Shown in pieces: positions 10,348 through 20,419 of a stretch of 64,000 nucleotides of DNA. The position numbers and the translations under genes were made by a program. Location of the stretch: contig OZ251222.1 in NCBI GenBank assembly GCA_965240325.2, positions 1,054,001-1,118,000 on the forward strand, in the 5' to 3' direction. Numbering within the stretch: the stretch's first letter is position 1; each line of letters opens with the position of its first letter. This DNA is from Rebecca billardiae RCC1528. Its lineage: Eukaryota; Haptophyta. A model generated the notes under the pieces. The model saw nothing but the letters and a program-made list of their open reading frames with translations, was not told the origin of the DNA and ran no database searches.

Positions 10348-11664
10348 CTATGCTGATGACCATGCCCTGCGGTGGCGACTGCCGTGGCTCGGCGCGGGCC
10401 TCCGCTCTGAGTCTGACGACGCGTTGGTCGCCCCGATGCTGACGAATGCGGGGTCGTGAAGGATGGCCGGCTCAGCACACGCAAGGCGTGCTTGTGCGCC
10501 GCCGCTGCCTGGAGCTCCGCCCGCGTCTTCGCGCACCATCCACAGCCCAGCCGTGCGCATGCGCGCCATCTTCTGGTCCTGCTTGCACCGGTTGTTGTGC
10601 ACAAGGAATGGCAGCGCGTGCTCCGAATGCGCGTACCGCTTGGTCCAAAAGTCGTCGCCATTCGGCAGCAGCGCGCGCGAGCGCATCGCGACGATGCGCG
10701 CCGGCCGAGCGAGGTCGCCGCAGTGCACGGGCGCCCAGCGCGCGCAGCCGCTCGCCACGTCGTTCAGGATCGCCTGGTCGTTTTGGTACTCCGGCTCGTA
10801 CGCGCGCGCGCGCACGCCGCACGTGAGCATCGCGGCCATCAGCTCCTCCGCCTCCGCGCTCGCGCGCAGCGCCATGAAGCCCGCGTTGCAGTGGCCGCGG
10901 TACTGCGCGACCGCGATCGTGCGCGGCCGGCGCTGCGCGGACCCCGCGGCGGCAGGCCTACTCGGCGGCACCATGGTGGACACATACCGGCCCCCGAGGA
11001 CGACGGGCTCGTCCTGCTCGAGCGCGCGCACCATGGCCGGCAGCGGGTCCTGAAGCCACGTCACGTCCACGTCCGACCAGATCGCGTGCACGCCCGCGCG
11101 CAGCACCGACAGGATCAGCGCTGGCTTGAGGAGGCAAATCTCGTTGAAGGCGGCGCCGCCGATGTTGGCGATGCCGCCGGCGTCCGCCGCGCCCGCGCCG
11201 GGCAGAGCGACGTGCGCGAGCTCGGCCGCGGGCACCGAAGCCGCCGGCACGGAGGGGATGCCATGCTGCGCGAGGAACGGAACAACCTCGGCGTCGAGAG
11301 CGACGACGAGGAAGTTTTCGCGCCCGAGCCTGCGCATGCCGCACGCGAAGTGCAGGGCGAGCTCGGCGAATCCCGAGTTGGCCATCGAGACGACAAGCGC
11401 GCCATCGCGCGCGAGCGAGCGCACGAGCACCTCGAACGAGCCGCCATGCTCCGTCGAGTTGTTCGTCGGCGGGCGATCGGCGGCCGTGCGCTCGACACCA
11501 GGCGGCGGCGCGACGCGCGCGACCGAGGGCGCGCGACGCGCGGCGCGACGGCGATGATCGAGATGCTCATCGTACACGCCCAGCAGATGGACACAGGTGA
11601 GAAGCGTGCACGCAGCAGCCGCGGCAAGCGCCAGCGCCAGCCGCAGTGCTCGCCTGCGAGCCAT
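10348..11664 (-). CDS. Type II membrane glycosyltransferase (nucleotide-diphospho-sugar transferase family)
   Basis: 438 residues. The frame continues upstream into the divergent monooxygenase gene, but the ATG at 11664 (MARRRALRLAL) starts a basic-then-hydrophobic signal anchor at residues 4-29, so I chose it. The luminal domain has the DxD-type motif WSDVDVTWLQDP, which binds metal and nucleotide sugar, then a CNAGFMALR segment and YQNDQAILND. All are typical of the PF03407 nucleotide-diphospho-sugar transferase family (plant RRA/XEG113-like, animal and algal relatives). A Golgi role in glycan or arabinogalactan-like polymer synthesis is inferred; donor and acceptor sugars are unknown. It is head to head with the flavin monooxygenase, 133 bp between starts. 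Confidence 0.8.
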   Translation of the reverse strand: MARRRALRLALALAAAAACTLLTCVHLLGVYDEHLDHRRRAARRAPSVARVAPPPGVERTAADRPPTNNSTEHGGSFEVLVRSLARDGALVVSMANSGFAELALHFACGMRRLGRENFLVVALDAEVVPFLAQHGIPSVPAASVPAAELAHVALPGAGAADAGGIANIGGAAFNEICLLKPALILSVLRAGVHAIWSDVDVTWLQDPLPAMVRALEQDEPVVLGGRYVSTMVPPSRPAAAGSAQRRPRTIAVAQYRGHCNAGFMALRASAEAEELMAAMLTCGVRARAYEPEYQNDQAILNDVASGCARWAPVHCGDLARPARIVAMRSRALLPNGDDFWTKRYAHSEHALPFLVHNNRCKQDQKMARMRTAGLWMVREDAGGAPGSGGAQARLACAEPAILHDPAFVSIGATNASSDSERRPAPSHGSRHRRAWSSA

Positions 11665-11797
11665 CGTCAGCCATCGTGGAAGAGATTTGCTGCCATCGTC
11701 ATTCTTGCTAGATGAAGCGGTGAAGGGCTGAAGGCTGCTGGCAGCGGCCGCCGCGGCTGATGCCGGCCAACTGTCGCCCGACTCGTCGGCGCGGCAG

Positions 11798-13345
11798 ATG
11801 GAGCGGCGGAGAAGCGTGGCCGTGATCGGCGCCGGCCCAGCTGGGCTATGCGCGCTGAAGGAGCTTCGCTCCGTTGGGCTTGCGGTCACCGCCTTCGAGC
11901 AGTCGAGCACCATCGGCGGTGTGTGGTCACACATGGTGTGGGATGAGATGCGCTGCAACTTGAGCAAGCATGCGTGCGCGTTTCGGAGCTTCCCGTGGCC
12001 GCCCACGGCCGATCTGTTCCCCTCAGCCGCCGCCATGCGCGAGTATCTGCGTGAGTACGCCTCGGCGAACGACCTGTGGCCGTCGATTCGCCTCGACACG
12101 CACGCACGTGTCCAGCGCGCCGACGACGGCACGGGTTGGCAGATCCACTGGACTTGCGCCGACGGGAGCACCGGCGTCGACAGCTTCGACCTGGTGTGCG
12201 TGGCCTCGGGCTTCTTCTCGACGCCGAGGCTACCGAACGAGGTCGCAGGCGTCGACGCCGCCCGTCCACCCGTGGCGCTGCACTCGAGCGCCTACAGGTC
12301 TGCGCGCGCGCTCGGCGCGCCGCAGGGAGGGACGGTGCTCGTCGTGGGCGGCTCCTTCTCGGGCGCCGAGATCGCGGTGGAGATCGCGCGGGCGCAGCCG
12401 GGGGTGCGGGTGCTTAGCAGTGTGCGTACGCCGCACTACTACCTGCCGCGCTTGTGCGCCCGCGCAGGAGAGGCCCCGCCGCCTTCCGTCCCGCGCGCCA
12501 GCGCGGCTGCGCCAGCGTCGCACGGCGCGCGCGACGCAGCCGACACCCTGGCCGGTCAGAGCGAGCCGCCGCCTGGGCTGGCTCCGATCGATGAGCTGCT
12601 GCACGCGTGGGCGGACGTGTGCGAGCCGTCGGCGGCGGCGTCGCAGCCGCCGACCCTCGCGCAGCGGCACGAGCGCATCCGCGCGCTGGCGCTCGACTCC
12701 GCCGCCGCCGCGCTGCCTTGGCCTGAGACACGCCGCCCGGTGCGGGTCGCAGTGAGCTCAGACTTTGTCAGACTGTGTGCAGAGCGCAGGATCGAGGTGG
12801 TGGGCGGGCTCGAGGCGGTGGAATGGCCTGCGTCGAGCCCGGGCGGTTCGCCGCGCCCGCGTGCGCGCTTCGCCGACGGGCGCGTCGAGCCCTTCGACCG
12901 CTGCGTACTCGCCACCGGGTTCACGTGCTCGGCGCTGGCTGGGCTGCTGCCTGCGGACGTGCTGCGCGCTGCGGAGTACGAGCCGTCCGACGGGCTGCAG
13001 CCGCTGCTGCTGCTTCTGCACACGCTGCACCCGGGCGAGCGCACGCTCGGCTTCGTCGGGATGTACAAGGGCCCGCACTTCCCTGCGATCGAGCTGCAAG
13101 CCAGGTGGCTCGCCGCGCTCTGGACAGGCGCGTGCGAGTGGCCATCGGAGGCGCAGCGGACTGATGCACTGCACGCCGCGCGAGCCGTGCGGAGCGGTGG
13201 CGGCGACGAGACTACGGGCGAGGCGGCCGGCCGCGCACAGTTCCCAGCTGATCACGTGCGGCTCATGCTTGGCCTGGCGCGCCAGCTGGGCATTGCGCCG
13301 ATGGATGTTTGCGGCCCCGTGAGTTCGAATCCGCTGCGGCCCTGA
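11798..13345 (+). CDS. Flavin-containing monooxygenase (FMO-like)
   Basis: Single-exon 515-residue protein. The FAD-binding GAGPAG motif is at residues 11-16, followed by EQSSTIGGVW. An HSSAYR segment stands where FMOs have the H-S-x-x-Y motif. The second Rossmann motif GGSFSGAE binds NADPH, and CVLATGFTCS is the conserved ATGF-type motif. FMOs oxygenate nucleophilic N or S atoms in small molecules, or act as Baeyer-Villiger enzymes; the substrate cannot be read from sequence. A poorly conserved Pro/Ala-rich insertion lies between the NADPH motif and the C-terminal half. No clear membrane anchor was seen. Confidence 0.88.
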   Translation: MERRRSVAVIGAGPAGLCALKELRSVGLAVTAFEQSSTIGGVWSHMVWDEMRCNLSKHACAFRSFPWPPTADLFPSAAAMREYLREYASANDLWPSIRLDTHARVQRADDGTGWQIHWTCADGSTGVDSFDLVCVASGFFSTPRLPNEVAGVDAARPPVALHSSAYRSARALGAPQGGTVLVVGGSFSGAEIAVEIARAQPGVRVLSSVRTPHYYLPRLCARAGEAPPPSVPRASAAAPASHGARDAADTLAGQSEPPPGLAPIDELLHAWADVCEPSAAASQPPTLAQRHERIRALALDSAAAALPWPETRRPVRVAVSSDFVRLCAERRIEVVGGLEAVEWPASSPGGSPRPRARFADGRVEPFDRCVLATGFTCSALAGLLPADVLRAAEYEPSDGLQPLLLLLHTLHPGERTLGFVGMYKGPHFPAIELQARWLAALWTGACEWPSEAQRTDALHAARAVRSGGGDETTGEAAGRAQFPADHVRLMLGLARQLGIAPMDVCGPVSSNPLRP

Positions 13346-13605
13346 GCCTGAACGACACAGCAGATATGACGGCACAGGTCTCCTGATTTGTTGTCGGCAA
13401 CGGTGCTCGATCGTCGACAAGTATATCAAGTATATTACCTGCACTGCTGATGATGTCGATTTTTGATCATCGATTATAATTTCAATAATTTGTACATAGA
13501 ATAATAAGGCGGAGTTCTTTGATGTTGATGAGTTTTCATGTTGATGTCTTTTTCAGGCGGGCCGGGCGAAATAAAAAACGGTTGCGAAGTGACGATTCGT
13601 GGGCG

Positions 13606-14703
13606 ATGGCGGCCGAGTGCTCGCGCGCCGTGTTGCTACTGGCGCTCGCACTCGTCAGTGTGCTGGCGCTGATATCGAGCGCCAAGCGCGGCCGCACGCC
13701 ATGGGCAGCTACACTGCCAATTATGCTGCTCTCTCCGCCCGTGCCTGAGCCACGCGTGCGTGGCAGGGGACGCGCGCTCGCAGGCCTCCACGGCAGTGGA
13801 CAGCGCTCGCAACGTCGTGCGCAGCCGGTGGCACCTTCACGCCAGTCCGTGGCGTGCGTGCGCGTGGTGTGGCCCTCGCTTCTACCCGAACGAGATCGCC
13901 ACATGCGTGAGCTCACGCAGCGCATCCACGGCTGCAAGCCCACCATCGTCCGCGCGACCCGCCTAACTGAGCTCGTCCGAGACCGGACCGGGCGCTTCTC
14001 AGCGCGCGGCGTGCTGCTCACGGGCCCGGACTTCCCTGTGCCGAAGCACGCGCAGCCTCGCGCGAACGCGGCGAACGCGATGACGCAGGCACGCATGCTC
14101 CGCGTCGTCTCGAGCTCCCCGGTGCTCGCCGAGCGCGACTGGGCGCTGCTTCTCGAGAACGATGCTGCGCTGCACCCGCGCGCGCGCGCGCTCGCACCTG
14201 CAGAGCTGGCGCGCGTGATCAGGTGGGCGACAGGCGTGGCGGAGCAGCGCGGCTTCAACATGGTGCACTTTGCGCTCTGCCCGTTCAGCACGCAGCCGTA
14301 CAAGTGCCGCCGCGTGCAGGCGGACGGCGCGCAGCCAGGCTGGCCATCGCTGCACGCGTGCACCGGCGACGCGCGATGCGCAACCGCGTACGCGCTTCCA
14401 AAGGCGCGCGCGCGAGAGGTGGCCGCGGCGTGGGACGCGCGGAACAAGGGCGTGCGCACGTGCCCACGCCATGTTTGGGGTGGACCCGCATGCCCGCGTG
14501 ACCCGTGGCTGCTTTCCGAGCACCTCGGCGAGTGCGCAGCCGCGCGGCCGGGCCTCGTGTGCCGCTCGCTCATCGTCGGGTACGACTGGGCCGGCCAGCC
14601 GGGAGCGCAGCGCGGCGTGTTTGTGCAGGACCGCGGCTCGTTCGGCTCGACCATCGACTCGAAGAAGTCGCCCGACGGCCGCCTGGTAAACGTGCCGCCC
14701 TGA
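13606..14703 (+). CDS. Secretory-pathway glycosyltransferase-like protein (possibly GT25-like)
   Basis: 365 residues from the ATG at 13606 (MAAECSRAVLLLALALVSVL). It is preferred over upstream in-frame starts because it begins a signal anchor and the upstream 85 bp is AT-rich. The luminal part contains DWALLLENDAALHP, which resembles the acidic ExD-type metal site of GT25 enzymes. A conserved-looking TAYALPKARAREV segment, PRDPWLLSEHL and a closing VQDRGSFGST follow. Several cysteines suggest disulphides. Assignment to GT25 rests on motif resemblance only. AATAAA lies at 14852, about 150 bp past the stop. Confidence 0.6.
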   Translation: MAAECSRAVLLLALALVSVLALISSAKRGRTPWAATLPIMLLSPPVPEPRVRGRGRALAGLHGSGQRSQRRAQPVAPSRQSVACVRVVWPSLLPERDRHMRELTQRIHGCKPTIVRATRLTELVRDRTGRFSARGVLLTGPDFPVPKHAQPRANAANAMTQARMLRVVSSSPVLAERDWALLLENDAALHPRARALAPAELARVIRWATGVAEQRGFNMVHFALCPFSTQPYKCRRVQADGAQPGWPSLHACTGDARCATAYALPKARAREVAAAWDARNKGVRTCPRHVWGGPACPRDPWLLSEHLGECAAARPGLVCRSLIVGYDWAGQPGAQRGVFVQDRGSFGSTIDSKKSPDGRLVNVPP

Positions 14704-14948
14704 TGATCGCGACGCAGTGCGAGTGACTCGGGCCGTGCGCGCGTTTGCACGAGTTCGCCGCGGGTGGCTCACGCACGCCTGCGCAAGCTGGTGCGGCGCG
14801 GGCGGCGGTATCCTTTTTGATTACTAATTCTATGATTACTGTCGTAAATCGAATAAAACTCGATCGATCGATGAAAAGAAGAAAAGCGAGCAGCTGTGCG
14901 CGCGCGCGTTTTATCACTCTACTCGGGCCGGGGGTTTGGCGGTAAGGA

Positions 14949-14983
14949 TTTTCCGAAAAATCGGCCGCCAGTTTTTCGGAAAA
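14949..14983. repeat. Perfect 12-bp inverted repeat with 11-nt loop
   Basis: Arms TTTTCCGAAAAA (14949-14960) and TTTTTCGGAAAA (14972-14983) are exact reverse complements. It sits about 245 bp after the stop of the GT25-like gene. It could form a hairpin in 3' RNA or be a binding site. Confidence 0.7.
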
Positions 14984-16216
14984 TCGCGCGACTGTGGCGG
15001 ACGCGATCCATGCCGCACGACGGTGATGGCCGCGCCGGGGGAGGACGCGGGACCGGAGGTGCAGCAGGCCGCAGCTGCGATTGTTGCGTTGATGGGATGG
15101 GCGGCGCGGCGGCCAATGCCCCGGCCCATGATCCGGGCGATACCCAGATGTCGAGACCGGGGCACAAGTTCCCGAGCGGGTGCCGTAGGAGTATCAGCAT
15201 CTGCTCACGTAGCGAGCATTGCCCTTATTGGTCTTGTTCGCGCGGGGATCCATCTGGCCCACAGCTTCGCGATGCTGCGCACTGTGGGCCAGGTGATGCA
15301 TGCTTTCCAGTTCGCCGAACTCAAGAGGACTGCTCGCACTGCCAAGGCTTGGGCCTGTACCGCGGTGGTGCTCGGCGGACCTGATCCAAAGCCACAGCTG
15401 TGGTTTGACCTCGCGGGCGTACATGGCAAGACTGTATGGTCGCACGGCCATCGATGTGAACGTGTGCACGGCGCCACTCTGCCATGCTTCAACTCGTCTG
15501 GGTTGAGCTGAGGGCAATCATTCGTGCCCGGAGCATCTGTCAGGCGCGCGTGCATGCATGCGCGCTGCGCGCCGCGCTGCGGCCCGCGACTACAGCTCCT
15601 GTCACCTTAGCAGATATCTAATGTTGACCACCCCTTTGCGCATCCTGCAGTAGGCCGTGGCAGGTGGGCCTTCCGCAACTGCGCCCATCATCATCATGTC
15701 GCCGTGATCATCTGTCAGCAGCTGATCGTCGAGTCGTCTGCAGCTTGTCACTGTCCGCCCGTCCGGGCCCGGGGCCTCAGGCTCAGGCTGCTTTCGATCG
15801 GGCTGGCGCCGAGCTCAAGTGATAATCGTCGGCTCACGTGTAGTCACATATCCGGCGGCGGATGGCAGCAGTGAGAGAAACAAGTCTCACTCGCAGGCTC
15901 AGCTGATGACCGCCGAGACCAGTAGCGCGTCAAAATCGTCAGTAGTCTTAGTACGCGTAGCATCATCGTCAACGGTCAGCGACTACTCATAGTCATACTG
16001 CATCCAGTCGACTCGTCCTCAGCCGCCGGTTGCCCCTAGGAGCGGGCGCAGCGTCACCCTGGCGCCCTCAACTGCAGGCCAATCGCGTCGGGCGGCAGCG
16101 AGGGCAGCATGACGAACGCTGAGTCGACGAGTGCGAGCTTTCCTGCTGGCGCCTCGCCCGCCGCTCGCCGCCGCAGCACTCGCAGGGATGACTGCCGGCA
16201 GCGCGCGCAGCTCTGA

Positions 16217-16264
16217 GCTCACCGGCGATCAGCGCGCGCAGCTCATGCGCGCGCTGACCGGTGA
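16217..16264. repeat. GC-rich interrupted palindrome
   Basis: CTCACCGG...CAGCGCGCGC is mirrored by GCGCGCGCTG.CCGGTGAG around a short CAGCTCATG-like centre. The arms differ by a few bases. No function can be assigned. Confidence 0.5.
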
Positions 16265-17210
16265 GCGTGCCCGCGCCCATCGCGCGGACGAGCGCGGCGT
16301 AAGCCGAGAGCTATGCGGCTTTCCGCACGTACGTGTGCGTCGCCAAGCCCCGCGCGAGCTCGAGCCACACGCCGTGCGCAACGGCAGCTCAACCGCATCA
16401 CGCGTGAGACGGCACGCGATAGAACGCAGAGGTCGGTGAGGCTTTCAGAGCGGCGCTCACTGAGGCGGCTTGCGCAGGGCGTAGCTTGGCGAAGCGCTAC
16501 TGAAGATGAATACCTGCCCCCGAGATGCAAGCCACGACATGTCTGTCAACTGGGACAGCACACTGAGGGAAGCATCAGCTGCGAGGTCAGGGTGTTCTAC
16601 TTCCAGACATCTGCCAATCAAAACGCCTCGCGCCCCTCCTTCGTGCCAGCTGGGCGGAGCAGCTAGCAGCAAGAGGTCGCGCAGTACGGTATGGCAGCGT
16701 CCGCGAACGGCGAGAGGGTCGCCCAACAGCCATGTACTTGGATCGACAGCTCGGCGCATGCGTTGAACGATAGGAATTGTCCTTGTGCGTGGACGGCAGC
16801 TACGCGCCTGCTTCCCCGCAGCGGGAGCAAGCACGACGGCGGCGCACGCAACAAGGACCGACACCACGCTCGTGGCAAACGTCTGCCGTCCTCTGCCTCG
16901 CCTCTCGCTTCCGAATTGCGGCCGATTCGGCGACGTGCAGATGGGCGGCATGGTGCAGTCTCGCGGCCTGGTGAGCCCTATGAGCCCGCTCCCAAGTACC
17001 CGTAAGGTGTTGACACATAGGAGCCGGCTTCATGGGCGATTCGCCTTTGAATAGCAGCTGCCTTCATAGGCGCGCGCTCAAAATAGCGCACGCCGACCAA
17101 GCTGAAACGGTTTGTCCCGCGGACAAACCGTTACAAACCTCGCTACCACCAAACCCCCGGCCCGAGTAGCTACTTTTACGCGGTCGGCGATGCTCCATCG
17201 GGTCCTCGTC

Positions 17211-17912
17211 ATGGGCTGCTGCGGTTCGCTACCTTCTGCTCGCATGAGCGCGTCGACGTCATCTGCTCGGGAGGTCTTGCGCTTTTGGTTCGGTCCCGAG
17301 TACTTCGCCGAGGACCGCAGCCAGCTCAACGACGAGTACTCGCAGCGGCAGGTGAAGAGGTGGTTCATGGGTGGGGAGGAGATGGACAAGGAGTCGCGCG
17401 CATTTATCCCGCTCATCCGTGATGCTGGGCACAAGCGGTTGAATGGGGCCGAGTGGGCGTCATGTGACGGGCTCATCGCGCAAATGATTCTGTGCGACCA
17501 GCTGTCGCGCAACGCCTTCCGAGGGAGTGCGGAGGCATTCGCGTACGATGACAGCGCGGTCGAATTCGCGACGCAAGTGATGGAGTCACCAGATGCGAGG
17601 CCGGGGCAGCTGAAGTGGCCGGCCGCGGTGTTCTGCATTGTGGCATTGATGCATTCGGAAGACGTGCAGCTCCACGAGCGCGTCCTTACCTTTGGTGCCG
17701 CGCACGCTAATGCGAACACCGGCGCTGGCGAGCACTTCCTGAGAAACCAGCTTGATGGCGCACTGCCCGAGCACACGGAGGTGCTCCGGCGCTTTGGCCG
17801 ATACCCTCACCGCAACGCCCTCAAAGGCCGCGAGACATCGCCAGAGGAGGCAGCGTGGCTCGCCTCCGACCAGGCACCGGGCTGGGCTAAATCGCAGATG
17901 CCCAAGAAGTGA
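17211..17912 (+). CDS. DUF924 family protein with acylation-type N-terminus
   Basis: 233 residues from the ATG at 17211. The body matches the DUF924 family: VLRFWFGPEYF at the start, LIAQMILCDQLSRNAFRGS in the middle, an ALMHSEDVQLHERV segment, and FGRYPHRNALKGRETSPEE near the end. The function of DUF924 is not established. An in-frame ATG at 17190 would add seven residues (MLHRVLV). I prefer 17211 because the resulting N-terminus MGCCGSLPS fits an N-myristoylation site (Gly2, Ser6) with adjacent cysteines. The gene lies alone between two gene-poor stretches. Confidence 0.8.
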   Translation: MGCCGSLPSARMSASTSSAREVLRFWFGPEYFAEDRSQLNDEYSQRQVKRWFMGGEEMDKESRAFIPLIRDAGHKRLNGAEWASCDGLIAQMILCDQLSRNAFRGSAEAFAYDDSAVEFATQVMESPDARPGQLKWPAAVFCIVALMHSEDVQLHERVLTFGAAHANANTGAGEHFLRNQLDGALPEHTEVLRRFGRYPHRNALKGRETSPEEAAWLASDQAPGWAKSQMPKK

Positions 17913-18442
17913 ATGACCGACCGGCGGCACCTGTGACCTGAATGCTCAGACTCTAGCTGTCTGTCTCTGATCAATGTATACAGTAGTATCGGTTCAAACT
18001 ATCTTTGAACTCATATGTCAGTGACGGTGACCAGGTCCAGGGTACGGGGTCACCGTACTCACTGCTAGGCAGCGCTAGCCGTACCGATTCGATGCATCGG
18101 ACCTGCGGCGGTGGCGGGCCTCTGGCTGCTATGTCGTCAATGTGGCTCACGACGGCGCGGATTGTAAGGCCTCACTGTGCACATCGTGCCGCTCACCCGC
18201 GCTGCCCGGCCTGCCCCGCCGCGGACCGCCGAGAGTCCGAGCCTGTAGTTACGCCCACTACAGCCACTACTGTCGGTCTCGGTCTCTGGCAGTGTCACTG
18301 TCAGACAGGCGTGATCTCATCACAGTCGAATCACTTGACACGGAATCGCGGCACTATCCGCGGCTCACGGATGCGGCATGCCGCCGCCGCCGATACTCGA
18401 TAGTCCCGAGTCACACGGACTACACGGAGTGTCGCCAAGGGC

Positions 18443-19562
18443 GGTAAGGGCTGTCAACTCCCAGTGGCGGCAGCGCCAGAGGTTGGCTCCCGCTTCGCTG
18501 CTGCGCAGCCTCGCTCCAGCGACTAACTCTCGTGGGCGCCCGCCCCGGGGGGCGAGTGGGGCGCGCACGGCGCGAGCTCCTGCGGCCGTGTACGCGCGCG
18601 CGGAGGCGGCGCGCGCGGCTGGGCAGGTGCTAGGGAGTGCATGTCGCCCTCCCACGCCGCGCGCCTTGCTCGCCGCCGCTTTCGCCGCGCCTCAGGCCAG
18701 CGCGCACGCGTGCGCCGCCTCCAGAGCCAGCCTCGGGCCCGCGGCAGCTGGCCGCGCGCGTGTGGTGCGCGGTCTGGTCGGCGCGAGTCGGTCGGGGCCA
18801 TCGGGCGAGGTTCGCATACTTTAGACGCGCGCTCTGCCGCCGCGCGCCGCCGCGCATGGGCCCGGTACCATCTCGTGAAGCTGTTGAAGGAAGCTGATCG
18901 ATGAATGCACGACAAGCAGAAATGAGCTCGAACACGCGACAGTGAGCGCCCATGCGCGTGATAGGCGGCCGCATTGGGTGCGTGTACGGCGTCCAATGGG
19001 TGCATTGCCCCGCTCTCCATCGCCTGCGCTCGTCTGTTGTGCTCTTCAGCGTCTCCATGAGCGTCCAAACATGAGCATTTTCGCATTCGTGCTGCAGTTC
19101 GTGTCAGACCTAAGATGCTTGCGTGTCGACCCATGACAACCGTGCGCGGCGGCGCGCGGCGGCAGAGCGCGCGTCTAAAGTATGCGAACCTCGCCCGATG
19201 GCCCCGACCGACTCGCGCCGACCAGACCGCGCACCACACGCGCGCGGCCAGCTGCCGCGGGCCCGAGGCTGGCTCTGGAGGCGGCGCACGCGTGCGCGCT
19301 GGCCTGAGGCGCGGCGAAAGCGGCGGCGAGCAAGGCGCGCGGCGTGGGAGGGCGACATGCACTCCCTAGCACCTGCCCAGCCGCGCGCGCCGCCTCCGCG
19401 CGCGCGTACACGGCCGCAGGAGCTCGCGCCGTGCGCGCCCCACTCGCCCCCCGGGGCGGGCGCCCACGAGAGTTACCAGTAGTCGCTGGAGCGAGGCCGC
19501 GCAGCAGCGAAGCGGGAGCCAACCTCTGGCGCTGCCGCCACTGGGAGTTGACAGCCCTTACC
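18443..19562. repeat. Long inverted repeat A (arms about 415 bp, spacer about 290 bp)
   Basis: Left arm 18443-18856 reappears as its reverse complement at about 19143-19562. By eye the arms differ by one A/G change and a 6-bp insertion (near 19477-19482), so identity is well above 95%. The outer ends begin GGTAAGGGCTGTCAACTCCC. The spacer 18857-19142 is unrelated and not self-complementary. No transposase or clear target-site duplication was seen. It could be a foldback element, a non-autonomous transposon with very long termini, or an inverted duplication. Confidence 0.93.
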
Positions 19563-20419
19563 CGTACAGCGCCGGGAGACTCACGGGAGACTCACTCAAC
19601 TTTAATGGTCGGTCCCGGGCGCAAGGTTGGTGCGCAGGCGACAAGAATTGGCTCACATTTAGCGTCTCGGAGATCTCCTTCGGACACTCCGCGGGTTGGT
19701 TGCGCTCCGCTGCCGCCCGCGCGCGCTAAAATTCATTCTTTAAAATAGGGTTTTCAGTGCACGAAGAACCAAGCGAAGAACATGACTCCAACGGGCAAAA
19801 AAGAGCAAAATCAACAGATTTGCGGAGCTTCCCGTAGGCTATGAAGGGCACGGTGCAGGCGAGTGATGCGGGCGCTCCATGGCCATGTCGGCCGTCGCGG
19901 ATGGCGTCAACGCACGCCACATGCTCAAGACACATGCTCACTCGCACACACTTGGGTTGGGCGGGGCGAGACCGCGCTCGCGCAGCCGATCGACACTCAA
20001 CGACGCTTGTGCGTTGCGACTGCTTTGACACAGCGAACGGCAGGGTGCAGACTCGAGATGTGAGGGTCATGCGGGCTTGGACTCGTAGCCAGTACCCACT
20101 GGCGGCAGCCTGCATGCCGCGCGTACTCGTCCGGACGCGAACTCGTACATCGAGCGGCCAAACTGCTGCGCGAGTCGCCGCCCCAAGTCACAAGCTCGCC
20201 ATGGATCGCAGAGCCCGCGTAATCTCGGCGCTGTACGGTTACTGGTACCGCCCTTGGTGTCGCGGTACCGTCGATGTCGATGACTCAGCGGTGACTAGAG
20301 ACGACTGACCATTTGCGCTAAGACCACCAGTGCCCGGTTTCAGTTCGGCTGGGTGAGCTGCAAGTGACGAACGTCGACTCTGGCTTCTGTCATCGCGATG
20401 AGTGTCGAGGAGCCGAGGC

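Larger units (their letters stand above)
14704..17210. other. 2.5-kb intergenic stretch without a convincing gene
   Basis: Overlapping open frames occur on both strands (notably 14936-15511 plus and 16457-16951 minus). None shows a recognisable domain, and base composition is more even than in the genes. It holds the 3' end of the upstream gene, a perfect 12-bp inverted repeat (14949-14983) and a GC-rich interrupted palindrome (about 16217-16264). A decayed mobile element is possible for 15.0-15.6 kb but not supported enough to annotate. Confidence 0.5.

Noticed and set aside
15205-15555. Minus-strand PQLNPDEL segment resembling the LNPxE motif of IS630/Tc1 DDE transposases.
   Set aside because: Only that short string matches; no upstream DDE residues, terminal repeats or target duplications were found.
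16457-16951. 164-residue minus-strand frame with a hydrophobic stretch.
   Set aside because: No homology recognised and no supporting promoter or splice context; kept only as part of the gene-free region.
18523-19482. Pairs of identical predicted peptides on opposite strands.
   Set aside because: They are mirror translations of the arms of inverted repeat A, with no protein family match.
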